Assembly (NCBI RefSeq): GCF_002900095.1
Contig: NZ_LLKN01000001.1
Span: 496,001-560,000, forward strand
Reading direction: 5' to 3'
Length of the DNA: 64,000 bases
From: Salegentibacter mishustinae
GTDB taxonomy: Bacteria > Bacteroidota > Bacteroidia > Flavobacteriales > Flavobacteriaceae
Position 1 is the first letter of the stretch. Each line of letters opens with the position of its first letter. Positions 43,815 to 51,687 of the stretch are shown here, in pieces. The notes beneath the pieces were generated by a model, which saw only the letters and a program-made list of their open reading frames with translations, searched no databases and had not been told where the DNA came from. A program made the position numbers and the translations under genes.

Positions 43815-44192
43815 ATGAAAAAGTTAATGCTTATCGCATGTTTTGTAGTTGGAGGATTTGCTACCGCACAAGCCCAGCAAACTTCGCCGGTTTGGCCAGG
43901 TTGTGAAGACGCCGAAGACGTAAAAGCCTGTTTTAATCAGAAACTATCTCAACACGTAAGAGAAAATTACGAATATCCACAAACCGAAGATGGCGATTAT
44001 GTTCGCGGAAAAGTAGAAATTTCTTTTACAATTACTGAAGAAGGAAAAGCCGTAGTGAATTCGGTTAAAGGCCCTGAGCCAAAAGTAAACGCCGCAGCTA
44101 AGGAAATGATACAGAAAATTCCTGATATGAAACCTGGAACTTTACAAGGCGAGCCAGACGATCGTAACTTTACCGTTCCTTTCAATTTCTAG
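43815..44192 (+). CDS. Secreted stand-alone TonB C-terminal domain protein
   Basis: This 125-residue protein has a signal peptide (LMLIACFVVGGFATAQA) and a TonB-C-like domain (about 40-125; YVRGKVEISFTITEEGKAVV), with no membrane anchor or proline-rich linker. Two cysteines in VWPGCE and KACFNQKL could form a disulfide. The next gene is a paralogue 32 bases downstream. It may bind an outer-membrane receptor plug, but this is inferred. Confidence 0.82.
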   Translation: MKKLMLIACFVVGGFATAQAQQTSPVWPGCEDAEDVKACFNQKLSQHVRENYEYPQTEDGDYVRGKVEISFTITEEGKAVVNSVKGPEPKVNAAAKEMIQKIPDMKPGTLQGEPDDRNFTVPFNF

Positions 44193-44224
44193 AGAACACG
44201 CCTAAACAACTTAACACCCCAGCT

Positions 44225-44638
44225 ATGAAAAAATTAATGTTTTGTTTTTTTCTTTTAACCGGCACTTTTGCTTTTGCGCAAGAGGATGACGTGAGTATTG
44301 AAGGAAACACGGTTACTGTGAAAGAGAAAGCACCGGTATGGCCGGGATGTGAATCCAGTGTAAATACAAAAGACTGTTTCGATCAAAAATTGATGGAACA
44401 CGTTAAGAACAATTATAAATATCCTCGTAATGATAAAGGGGAGTTTATAAGAGGAAAGGTAGTGGTAAAAATGCATATAGACGAAGAAGGCAAACCAGTA
44501 GTAACCTCGGTAAAAGGAGATCAAAAACCTGTGATTGCTGCAGTAGAAACTATGCTAAAAAAAATGCCGAAAATGAAACCCAGCACTCGTGGTGGAAAAC
44601 CTACAAAAATAAGTTACACCCTTCCTTTAAATCTATAG
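44225..44638 (+). CDS. Secreted stand-alone TonB C-terminal domain protein, paralogue
   Basis: At 137 residues it repeats the layout of its neighbour: a signal peptide ending FAFAQ, then WPGCESS..DCFDQKL with the same two cysteines, and RGKVVVKMHIDEEGKPVV as the TonB-C strand-turn-strand. The tandem pair probably arose by duplication and forms one transcript ended by the hairpin at 44709-44741. Confidence 0.82.
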   Translation: MKKLMFCFFLLTGTFAFAQEDDVSIEGNTVTVKEKAPVWPGCESSVNTKDCFDQKLMEHVKNNYKYPRNDKGEFIRGKVVVKMHIDEEGKPVVTSVKGDQKPVIAAVETMLKKMPKMKPSTRGGKPTKISYTLPLNL

Positions 44639-44701
44639 GAAGCAAGCTATACTTTAACTTGCCGTTAACTACCTAAGGTTTCAGACCGAACGAAAAAATT
44701 G

Positions 44702-44709
44702 TAAATTTG
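44702..44709 (+). promoter_or_regulatory. -7 promoter element of egtB
   Basis: TAAATTTG matches TAnnTTTG. It abuts the terminator stem, so predicted transcription starts near 44715 inside the hairpin, giving a 5' region of under 30 bases before ATG 44742. Confidence 0.5.
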
Positions 44710-44741
44710 AGTGGTACCCAAAAAAGTACCACTCTTTTTTT
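44709..44741 (+). terminator. Terminator of the TonB-C pair, directly abutting the egtB start codon
   Basis: GAGTGGTAC (44709-44717) and GTACCACTC (44726-44734) form a perfect 9-bp stem followed by seven T, with the egtB ATG at 44742. Confidence 0.85.
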
Positions 44742-45905
44742 ATGCAATCACAAGAACAATTACTCGATTTTTTTAATGAAACCAGAGCGCATTCTGAACT
44801 TATTTGTTCCTTTCTGGAAACTGAAGATTATGTGGTTCAGCCAATAGAAGATGTTTCACCCCCAAAATGGCATCTTGGCCACACCACCTGGTTCTTTGAA
44901 GAATTCGTACTAAAACCTAACGTAAATAACTATCAACTTTTTGATGAAAACTCGGCTTACGTTTTCAACAGTTATTATGAAAGTGTAGGCGATAAAGTGA
45001 TTAGAACCAATCGCGGTAATTTATCGCGCCCAACGGTTGCCTGGGTTTACGAATACCGTAATTATGTTTCTAAAGCGATGCATGAATTTCTAAAAAATGA
45101 AAAGATTTCAGATGACTTATGCGGCGTTGTAGAAATTGGTTGCCACCACGAAAAACAACACCAGGAACTTCTTTTAACCGATATTAAATATATCCTCGGG
45201 AATAATCCTTTATTTCCTGAATATAATGATCAATTTAGAGAAAACCCTATCCAGGATTTTAAACAGGAATGGATTTCTATTTCTGAAGGCGTTTACGAAG
45301 TAGGCCATAAATTTGATGACTTTTGTTATGATAATGAGCAGGGCGTCCACAAGGTTTACCTAAATGATTATAAAATTTCGAATAAACTGGTTACCAATGC
45401 CGAGTTTATAGAATTTATTGAAGCTGGAGCTTACAAAGATGTATTGCTATGGCATGCTGAAGGCTGGGATTGGGTAAACTCTAATAACATAGAAGCACCA
45501 TTTTATTGGCATAAAGTTGATGGAGAATGGCATCAATACACACTAAACGGACTTAAAAAACTAATCCCTGAAGCCCCGCTAAGTCACATTTCTTATTATG
45601 AAGCTTTTGCCTTTGCACAATGGAAAGGTTTAAGATTACCTACAGAATTTGAATGGGAAGCAGCACAGCAATATTTTAAATGGGGAGACCGCTGGGAATG
45701 GACAGAAAGTGCATATTCCCCCTACCCTAATTACACAAAGCCCGAAGGTGCACTTGGCGAATACAACGGCAAATTTATGGTAAACCAAAAGGTGCTAAGG
45801 GGAGCTTCAGTAGCAACTTCTAAAAACCATACCCGCCCAACCTATCGCAATTTTTTTCATCCGCATTTACGCTGGCAATTCACAGGACTAAGACTGGCCA
45901 AATAA
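44742..45905 (+). CDS. egtB: Ergothioneine biosynthesis sulfoxide synthase EgtB
   Basis: This non-heme iron enzyme joins a Cys-type thiol to N-alpha-trimethylhistidine with O2. An N-terminal DinB-like domain gives the iron triad H47 (WHLGHTTWFFEEF), H136 and H140 (CHHEKQHQELLL), with the spacing known from EgtB. The C-terminal FGE-sulfatase-like domain (about 180-387) includes LRLPTEFEWEAA and RGASVATSKNHTRPTYRNFF. At 387 residues it is a compact form. The co-substrate (cysteine or gamma-Glu-Cys) cannot be told by eye. egtD follows 13 bases later. Confidence 0.92.
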   Translation: MQSQEQLLDFFNETRAHSELICSFLETEDYVVQPIEDVSPPKWHLGHTTWFFEEFVLKPNVNNYQLFDENSAYVFNSYYESVGDKVIRTNRGNLSRPTVAWVYEYRNYVSKAMHEFLKNEKISDDLCGVVEIGCHHEKQHQELLLTDIKYILGNNPLFPEYNDQFRENPIQDFKQEWISISEGVYEVGHKFDDFCYDNEQGVHKVYLNDYKISNKLVTNAEFIEFIEAGAYKDVLLWHAEGWDWVNSNNIEAPFYWHKVDGEWHQYTLNGLKKLIPEAPLSHISYYEAFAFAQWKGLRLPTEFEWEAAQQYFKWGDRWEWTESAYSPYPNYTKPEGALGEYNGKFMVNQKVLRGASVATSKNHTRPTYRNFFHPHLRWQFTGLRLAK

Positions 45906-45918
45906 TCAATATACTTAA

Positions 45919-46887
45919 ATGAAAACCACACCAACTACGTTTCAAACGGCTTTTGAGGAAGACGTTTATAAAGGCCTAACCAGCTTTCCTAAATATCTGC
46001 TTTCCAAATATATTTATGATCAAAAAGGCGATAAGCTTTTTCAGCAAATAATGGCCATGCCGGAGTATTACCTCACCAATTGTGAGCTAAATATCCTAAA
46101 ACATCATAAAGCAGCAATTGCCGATATTATTAACAAAGAAGGCGGCTTTGATCTTATTGAACTTGGTGCCGGGGATGGTAAAAAGACGAAGGTCCTTCTC
46201 CAACATCTGGTAGATAAACAATACGATTTTAATTATTTACCTATTGATATTAGTCAGAATGTTTTGGAAGAGCTGGAAAGCTCTTTAAAGAATGAGATAC
46301 CCGAAGTGAATGTAAAAATTCAACAGGGAACTTATTTTAAAACCCTGGAAAACCTAGCCGATTACAGCAATCGCAGAAAAGTGATCTTAGTACTGGGTTC
46401 TAACATTGGTAATCTTTTACACGAAAATGCCATTGAATTTCTTAAGAATATTCAGGAAGCAATGACTGTTGAAGACAAGCTTTTCATGGGCTTTGACCAG
46501 AAAAAAGATCCACAAAAGATTCTGGACGCTTATAATGATGAAACAGGTATTACCGAAGCTTTTAATAAGAATTTACTGGCTAGAATAAATAAAGAACTAG
46601 ATGCCGATTTTAATTTAGAAAATTTCAAACACTGGGAAGTTTACGATCCCGAAAGTGGAACTGCCAAAAGCTACCTGGTAAGCAAGGTTCAGCAAAAAGT
46701 AGCGATCAATAAGTTAGAGCTGGAAGTGCATTTTGATGCCTGGGAAAGCATACATACCGAAATTTCACAGAAATACGATGATGCCGTGGTAGAATGGCTG
46801 GCCGAAGAGGCAGGACTAGAAATTCAAACCAGTTTTCAGGATAATGAGAACTGCTATAAAAATTATATTTTCAGGAAGAAAAATTAA
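45919..46887 (+). CDS. egtD: L-histidine N-alpha-methyltransferase EgtD
   Basis: This SAM-dependent enzyme trimethylates histidine, the first step to ergothioneine. The 322-residue protein has MPEYYLTNCELNILKHHK, the SAM-binding LIELGAGDGKKTKVLL (about 75-90) and LVLGSNIGNLLHENAIEFL, all typical of EgtD (DUF2260). It is co-transcribed with egtB and its stop overlaps the convergent aminotransferase gene by 4 bases. It consumes SAM made by metK. Confidence 0.95.
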   Translation: MKTTPTTFQTAFEEDVYKGLTSFPKYLLSKYIYDQKGDKLFQQIMAMPEYYLTNCELNILKHHKAAIADIINKEGGFDLIELGAGDGKKTKVLLQHLVDKQYDFNYLPIDISQNVLEELESSLKNEIPEVNVKIQQGTYFKTLENLADYSNRRKVILVLGSNIGNLLHENAIEFLKNIQEAMTVEDKLFMGFDQKKDPQKILDAYNDETGITEAFNKNLLARINKELDADFNLENFKHWEVYDPESGTAKSYLVSKVQQKVAINKLELEVHFDAWESIHTEISQKYDDAVVEWLAEEAGLEIQTSFQDNENCYKNYIFRKKN

Positions 46888-47969
46888 ACACCGAATTTCT
46901 TTAATTCCTTTATCAGAAAATCCAGTTCCTTTTCAGTATTAAAATAGTGAAAACTAACACGTATGCCCTCTCCTCGCTGGGATATAATAATGTTTTTACT
47001 CTTTAAATATTGGAATAACTTTTCTCCTCCTTTGATGTTAAAGATAGAAGAATGTGTTTTTCGTTTTATCACGCTTTCTTCTAATAAATTCATTTTTTTG
47101 AATTCACTTTTCGCCGTGACACTTAAAGATTCAATTGTTGAGGAAATCTCACCTATCCCAATTTTTTTCATCAATTTTAAAGCTTCGGCTAAGCTTCCGT
47201 AGTTTAAAGTGTCCTGGTGCCCGGGTTCAAATTTTTCGATAAAATTACCTTGATGAGCCTTATATTTCCCCTGTAACGAACCAAATCCGAGCGCTTTTGG
47301 CGCTATTTTGCCTTCCACTTCCTTTTTAAACAGCATAAAGGCATTCCCATACCCGGCGTTCAACCACTTATAAGTACTGCAAATAAGCACATCAAGTCCG
47401 CTTTCTTCAAAATTAAATTCTTCGGTGCCGCAAAACTGGGTTCCGTCAGCGAAAAATAAAGTTTCGGGATATTTTTGCTTTAGCTTTTTTATAAAATCAA
47501 GGTCTATTTTTATACCGTTGATATACTGCACAATGCTAAAAGCAAAAAAATCGGGTTGTTGATTTTCGAAAGCTTCAGCTATATTTTTTTCCAGATTTTG
47601 GTCAATTTCAGCATAAGAAATTTCAAAATTTCTGGATTCCATGGCCCAGTTTAGCGAGGGATAATCATTTTTTAGCAATAGTGCTTTTTGAGGTTTATCA
47701 AGTCCTTCTAATAAGGTATTAAATCCGTAGGAAAAATTGGGTACCAAAGCCACCTGAGACGGTACACAGTTAAAAAATTCTCCAACCAATTCACGTGTTT
47801 CGGTTAAAATATCTGCTTGTTTCTCTTTAAATACACTTCCGCCAAGTAGAAAATCAAGGTCATGATTTTGTCTGAACTCCCAAACCGATTCTGGCAGTAA
47901 ACCCGAAGCAGCCGTATTTAAGTAAGTATACTGCTCTAAAACGGGAAAGCCTTTTCTTAAATTCTCCAT
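46884..47969 (-). CDS. Class V PLP aminotransferase (cysteine desulfurase-like), possible EgtE-type C-S lyase
   Basis: With the start at ATG 47969 (MENLRKGFPVLEQYTYLNTA) it is a 361-residue enzyme of the class V fold. The PLP lysine is in ICSTYKWLNAGYGNAF, and FFADGTQFCG holds the Asp that contacts the cofactor. It is convergent with egtD. EgtE, the C-S lyase that finishes ergothioneine, belongs to this fold, so this is the natural candidate, but selenocysteine-lyase or kynureninase-like roles cannot be excluded. Confidence 0.85.
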   Translation of the reverse strand: MENLRKGFPVLEQYTYLNTAASGLLPESVWEFRQNHDLDFLLGGSVFKEKQADILTETRELVGEFFNCVPSQVALVPNFSYGFNTLLEGLDKPQKALLLKNDYPSLNWAMESRNFEISYAEIDQNLEKNIAEAFENQQPDFFAFSIVQYINGIKIDLDFIKKLKQKYPETLFFADGTQFCGTEEFNFEESGLDVLICSTYKWLNAGYGNAFMLFKKEVEGKIAPKALGFGSLQGKYKAHQGNFIEKFEPGHQDTLNYGSLAEALKLMKKIGIGEISSTIESLSVTAKSEFKKMNLLEESVIKRKTHSSIFNIKGGEKLFQYLKSKNIIISQRGEGIRVSFHYFNTEKELDFLIKELKKFGV

Positions 47970-47998
47970 AATCCTGTGCAAATTGTTAACGAAAACTG

Positions 47999-48006
47999 TA
48001 AATTTG
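47999..48006 (+). promoter_or_regulatory. -7 promoter element of the 2TM-folA operon
   Basis: TAAATTTG matches TAnnTTTG, 27 bases before ATG 48033. No clear -33 TTTG is found at the right distance. Confidence 0.45.
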
Positions 48007-48032
48007 GAATAGACACTAAAGTACTTCTAATT

Positions 48033-48530
48033 ATGTTTTCTAAAAAGAAAAACACTTCCAAACTCGATGCAGAACAGCGCGAACTCTATGAAAATGCTCG
48101 TAAACGTACCCTCCAAAAAAAGAGGTTGTTCCAGCATTTTATTATTTTTCTTATTGGCGCCGTATTCTTCATTGTTTTGAACGTAGTGATTGGTTACCAG
48201 GAAAATTTTATGCCTCTGGGCTATAATTGGTTTGTCTGGGCAGTCTTAATCTGGGCCTTTATACTGCTGGCCCACGTTTTTAATGTTTTTGTTACCAATA
48301 AATTTTTAGGAAAAGAATGGAAAGACAGGCAAATGGCTAAACTGGTGCAGAAGCAAAAGGAAAAAATCGCTGAAATGCAAAAGCAGGTAGAGAAAGATTT
48401 TCCTGCAAATACACCTCAGAAAAAAACTACGTCGGAACCGGCAAATAATCCTGAATTAAAATCAGGAAACGAGCGATTTAAACCTAAAACCAACGATCCA
48501 GACAAACCGAATCAACCTTACAATACTTAG
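48033..48530 (+). CDS. 2TM-domain membrane protein
   Basis: Starting at ATG 48033 (MFSKKKNTSKLDAEQRELYE) it has 165 residues. Two transmembrane helices (about 36-56 and 66-90) are flanked by RTLQKKRLFQHF and FLGKEWKDRQMAKL, which matches the 2TM domain (PF13239). A Lys/Glu-rich coiled segment and a disordered Pro/Asn tail follow. It is just upstream of folA (4 bases), a linkage common in flavobacteria. The function is unknown. Confidence 0.85.
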   Translation: MFSKKKNTSKLDAEQRELYENARKRTLQKKRLFQHFIIFLIGAVFFIVLNVVIGYQENFMPLGYNWFVWAVLIWAFILLAHVFNVFVTNKFLGKEWKDRQMAKLVQKQKEKIAEMQKQVEKDFPANTPQKKTTSEPANNPELKSGNERFKPKTNDPDKPNQPYNT

Positions 48531-48534
48531 ATAT

Positions 48535-49017
48535 ATGATTACAATGATTGCCGCTGCAGCGGAAAATAATGCCCTTGGAAAAGACCAGGATCTGGTTTGG
48601 CACTTACCGGACGATTTTAAACGTTTTAAAAAACTTACTACGGGGCATCATATAATAATGGGTAGGAAAACCTTTGAAACTTTCCCAAAACCACTTCCAA
48701 ACCGCACACATATTATAATTACAAGAAAAGATAATTACCTAAAAAAGGACGCTACGGTTGTTTCTTCGTTAGAAAAAGCACTGGAATTTGCTAAAAATGA
48801 TGAGCAGCCTTTTATTATTGGTGGTGGAGAAATTTATAAATTAGGAATGGAAGTAGCTGATAAAATTGAACTTACCAGGGTTCACGGGACTTTTGATGCC
48901 GATACTTTTTTTCCTGAAATAGATGAGGAAAAATGGAAATTAGTAGCTGAAGAATTTCACCCGAAAGACGAAAAACACGATTACGCCTTTACTTACCTTA
49001 CCTATGTTAGAAAATAA
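48535..49017 (+). CDS. folA: Dihydrofolate reductase
   Basis: This 160-residue enzyme reduces dihydrofolate to tetrahydrofolate, regenerating the cofactor used by ThyA. It has AAAENNALGKDQDLVWHLPD at the N-terminus with the catalytic Asp in LPDDFKRFK, and IIMGRKTFETFP and FIIGGGEIY at the NADPH site. The end overlaps the fructosamine kinase gene by 14 bases. Confidence 0.97.
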   Translation: MITMIAAAAENNALGKDQDLVWHLPDDFKRFKKLTTGHHIIMGRKTFETFPKPLPNRTHIIITRKDNYLKKDATVVSSLEKALEFAKNDEQPFIIGGGEIYKLGMEVADKIELTRVHGTFDADTFFPEIDEEKWKLVAEEFHPKDEKHDYAFTYLTYVRK

Positions 49018-49855
49018 CATTCTCAATAAAATAGCTGAAGAAAATAACCTAAACAACACAAAATTTAGCCGACTAACCGGTGGGGATATCAATGATGTTT
49101 TCCTAATTACCTCGGAAGAGAAAAAGCAGGTAGTAAAAATAAATAATGCTGAAAAGTTCCCTGGAATGTTTGAAGCAGAAAAAGCCGGTCTGGAAGCTCT
49201 TCAAAAATCAAAAGTAATTGATGTTCCTAATGTTTTGGGAATGGGTGAAATTGAAAATACTTCATATTTACTTTTGGAATATAAAGAGAGCGCCGTCAAA
49301 TCCTCTACTTTCTGGACAGATTTTGGTAAGCAAATGGCTAATTTGCATAAAACCACTTCAGAAGAATTCGGATTTCATCAGGATAATTACATTGGTAGCC
49401 TTCCACAACAAAATAATGCTTCGGCCTCAGCAGCCGACTTTTATATTTCTGAACGTTTGGATCCACAGTTAAAAATGGCAAAAGATAAAGGCTATGATCT
49501 TGGTGTCACTAGATCTTTTTTCAGCAATATTTCAGCAATAATTCCAGATGAAAAACCCGCGCTAATTCACGGTGATCTTTGGGGCGGTAATTATTTAGTT
49601 AATGGAAATGGCGATCCCTGCCTAATAGATCCTGCTACAGCTTTTGCTCCGCGTGAAATGGACCTTTCAATGATGCAACTTTTTGGCGGATTTGATAAGG
49701 AATTATTTAATAGCTACAAAAAGGAATTTCCTTTAGAATCGGGTTTTGAAGAACGAATTCCGCTTTGGCAGCTTTACTATTTATTGGTTCATCTTAATCT
49801 TTTTGGTGCCGGATATAAAGCGCAGGTGACCAGTATTATTAAGCAATTCAGTTAA
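49004..49855 (+). CDS. Fructosamine kinase family protein
   Basis: This 283-residue member of the fructosamine-3-kinase/aminoglycoside phosphotransferase fold has SRLTGGDINDVFLI, an ATP-binding KQVVKIN, the catalytic block LIHGDLWGGNYL (about 188-199) and LIDPATAFAPREMDL as the metal site. Family members repair glycated proteins by phosphorylating fructosamine. The start overlaps folA, so translation is probably coupled. Confidence 0.92.
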   Translation: MLENNILNKIAEENNLNNTKFSRLTGGDINDVFLITSEEKKQVVKINNAEKFPGMFEAEKAGLEALQKSKVIDVPNVLGMGEIENTSYLLLEYKESAVKSSTFWTDFGKQMANLHKTTSEEFGFHQDNYIGSLPQQNNASASAADFYISERLDPQLKMAKDKGYDLGVTRSFFSNISAIIPDEKPALIHGDLWGGNYLVNGNGDPCLIDPATAFAPREMDLSMMQLFGGFDKELFNSYKKEFPLESGFEERIPLWQLYYLLVHLNLFGAGYKAQVTSIIKQFS

Positions 49856-49957
49856 TTTCACAATTCTTAACAGGACACTTTATTCTTTTAGGAGTTTATT
49901 AGCGCAGATAGGCGTGGATACTCATTAAATTCAAACTTCCAACTTAAACTAAAAACA

Positions 49958-50458
49958 ATGAGTACTGAAAATTTGAATAAAGACGAAGCTTTAGATAAAA
50001 TGAAGTCAATGGTAAAAGACATACAAACCTGTATGTTCGTTACAGATTTTGGCAACAAACCCTTAAGTGCCGTACCAATGACTACTAAAGAGGTAGATAA
50101 AGAAGGAAATATCTGGTTCTTTAGCAGGCTGGATAGCGACCATAATGGAGATATCGCCAAAGATAATGATGTTCAACTTCTATATAGTGATACTTCAGAT
50201 ATGGAATTTATAAGTATCTATGGTAAAGCGAGCATTGAAACCAATGAAGGGGTATTAAAAGAATTTTACCATAAAATGGATGATGCCTGGTTTGATGGCG
50301 TAGATGACCCTAATTTAACCGCTATAAAAGTAGTTCCTAAAGAAGCTTATTTTTGGGATAATAAGCAGAACAAATTTGTGACTTTCCTAAAAATAGGAGC
50401 CTCAGCAGTAACTGGAGATAAAAAAGATATTGGAGAAAAAGGTAAACTAAATCTTTAA
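49958..50458 (+). CDS. Pyridoxamine 5'-phosphate oxidase-like (general stress protein 26 family)
   Basis: This 166-residue split-barrel flavin-type protein has SAVPMTTKEVDKEGNIWFF and YSDTSDMEFISIYGKASI, as in the GSP26 family. A strong terminator follows, and a 102-base gap precedes it. The ligand (FMN, F420 or PLP) is not determinable by eye. Confidence 0.88.
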   Translation: MSTENLNKDEALDKMKSMVKDIQTCMFVTDFGNKPLSAVPMTTKEVDKEGNIWFFSRLDSDHNGDIAKDNDVQLLYSDTSDMEFISIYGKASIETNEGVLKEFYHKMDDAWFDGVDDPNLTAIKVVPKEAYFWDNKQNKFVTFLKIGASAVTGDKKDIGEKGKLNL

Positions 50459-50477
50459 AATCCTGTATTTGTTAATG

Positions 50478-50519
50478 AAAAGACCTCGTAACAATGCATT
50501 TGTTATGAGGTCTTTTTTA
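50478..50519 (+). terminator. Terminator upstream of fabD
   Basis: A 16-bp stem (50478-50493 with 50501-50516, one G-T) with a 7-base loop has T or A runs on both sides. Confidence 0.88.
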
Positions 50520-50556
50520 TTATTTCTATTTTAGCCGAATCTAAATTGAAAAAATT

Positions 50557-51438
50557 ATGAAAGCATATATTTTCCCAGGTCAGGGAGCGCAGTTTTCAGG
50601 GATGGGGTTAGACCTTTTCGAAAATTCTGCTGAAGCACAGGAACTTTTCAAGAAAGCCAATGCAATTTTAGGCTTTTCAATTACCGATATAATGTTTGAA
50701 GGCTCTGCAGAAGACCTAAAACAAACCAAAGTTACTCAACCGGCGGTTTTTCTTCATTCGGTTATTTTGAGTAAAGTTATGGGCGAAGATTTTAAACCTG
50801 ATATGGTAGCGGGTCACTCGCTAGGTGAATTCTCAGCACTTGTAGCAAACAATACGCTTTCTTTTGAAGATGGTTTGAAATTAGTTTATAAACGTGCTAT
50901 GGCTATGCAGCAGGCTTGCGAATTAGAACCTTCTACAATGGCCGCCGTTCTTGGTCTTGAAGATGAAGTTGTAGAAGCCGTTTGTGCTGAAACAGAAGGA
51001 ACCGTAGTGGCTGCAAATTATAACTGCCCCGGGCAATTAGTAATTTCGGGTGACGTAAAATCTGTGGAAGCGGCCTGCGAAACCTTGAAAGAACGCGGAG
51101 CAAAACGAGCTATGATCCTGCCGGTTGGAGGTGCTTTTCATTCCCCTTTAATGGAACCTGCCAGAAAAGAATTAGCTGCAGCTATAGAGAACACTACCTT
51201 CCATACACCTACCTGCCCTATTTACCAAAACGTAAGTACGTTTGCGGTAACCGATCCAGAGGAAATAAAGAAAAACCTTGTTTTTCAATTAACAGCACCG
51301 GTAAAATGGACACAAAGTGTTCAAAATATGATAATAGATGGCGCTACCATTTTTACTGAAGTAGGCCCCGGAAAGGTTTTACAAGGTCTTGTAAAGAAAA
51401 TAGACCGAAAGATGGAGACTGCTTCAGCTTCTATATAG
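50557..51438 (+). CDS. fabD: Malonyl-CoA:ACP transacylase
   Basis: This 293-residue enzyme loads malonyl groups on ACP for fatty acid synthesis. It has FPGQGAQFSGMG (residues 6-17), the nucleophile S88 in VAGHSLGEFSALV, the His in GAFHSPLMEPA and the ending EVGPGKVLQGLVKK. It is monocistronic, with terminators on both sides. Confidence 0.97.
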   Translation: MKAYIFPGQGAQFSGMGLDLFENSAEAQELFKKANAILGFSITDIMFEGSAEDLKQTKVTQPAVFLHSVILSKVMGEDFKPDMVAGHSLGEFSALVANNTLSFEDGLKLVYKRAMAMQQACELEPSTMAAVLGLEDEVVEAVCAETEGTVVAANYNCPGQLVISGDVKSVEAACETLKERGAKRAMILPVGGAFHSPLMEPARKELAAAIENTTFHTPTCPIYQNVSTFAVTDPEEIKKNLVFQLTAPVKWTQSVQNMIIDGATIFTEVGPGKVLQGLVKKIDRKMETASASI

Positions 51439-51464
51439 GACTGAGAAAAACCAGAATTATAGGA

Positions 51465-51560
51465 GATTTTTTGAATAACCAGCTTTCGTCAAGCTGAACT
51501 AGTTTGAGCTTCTAATACGTTAGATCCTGAAATAAATTCAGGATGACGGTCAAAAAATAG
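51465..51560. repeat. Diverged copy of the 31366-31491 MITE-like element
   Basis: The interior shares with the first copy the TCAAGCTG segment, AGCTTCTAA and TTAGATCCTGAAATAAATTC, then AGGATGACGG. The ends (ATTTTTTGA and TCAAAAAAT) differ from the first copy. It lies downstream of fabD. Confidence 0.65.
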
Positions 51561-51592
51561 ATTTCAAGAAACCAAAGAAATCCCTAAAAATA

Positions 51593-51630
51593 AAAAATCC
51601 TGAAGCTATAAACTTCAGGATTTTTATTTT
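51593..51630. terminator. Bidirectional terminator between fabD and amidohydrolase
   Basis: AAAAATCCTGAAG (51593-51605) and CTTCAGGATTTTT (51613-51625) form a 13-bp stem with a 7-base loop and A/T tails on both strands between two convergent genes. Confidence 0.88.
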
Positions 51631-51687
51631 TATGTGATTACAGATAACACTTCTCGATTCCGCTCGAAGTGACAAAGACAAAGAGGT

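Noticed and set aside
44709-44741. Attenuator controlling egtB
   Set aside because: The predicted egtB transcription start is inside the hairpin and no leader ORF precedes it, so it is simply the terminator of the upstream TonB-C pair.
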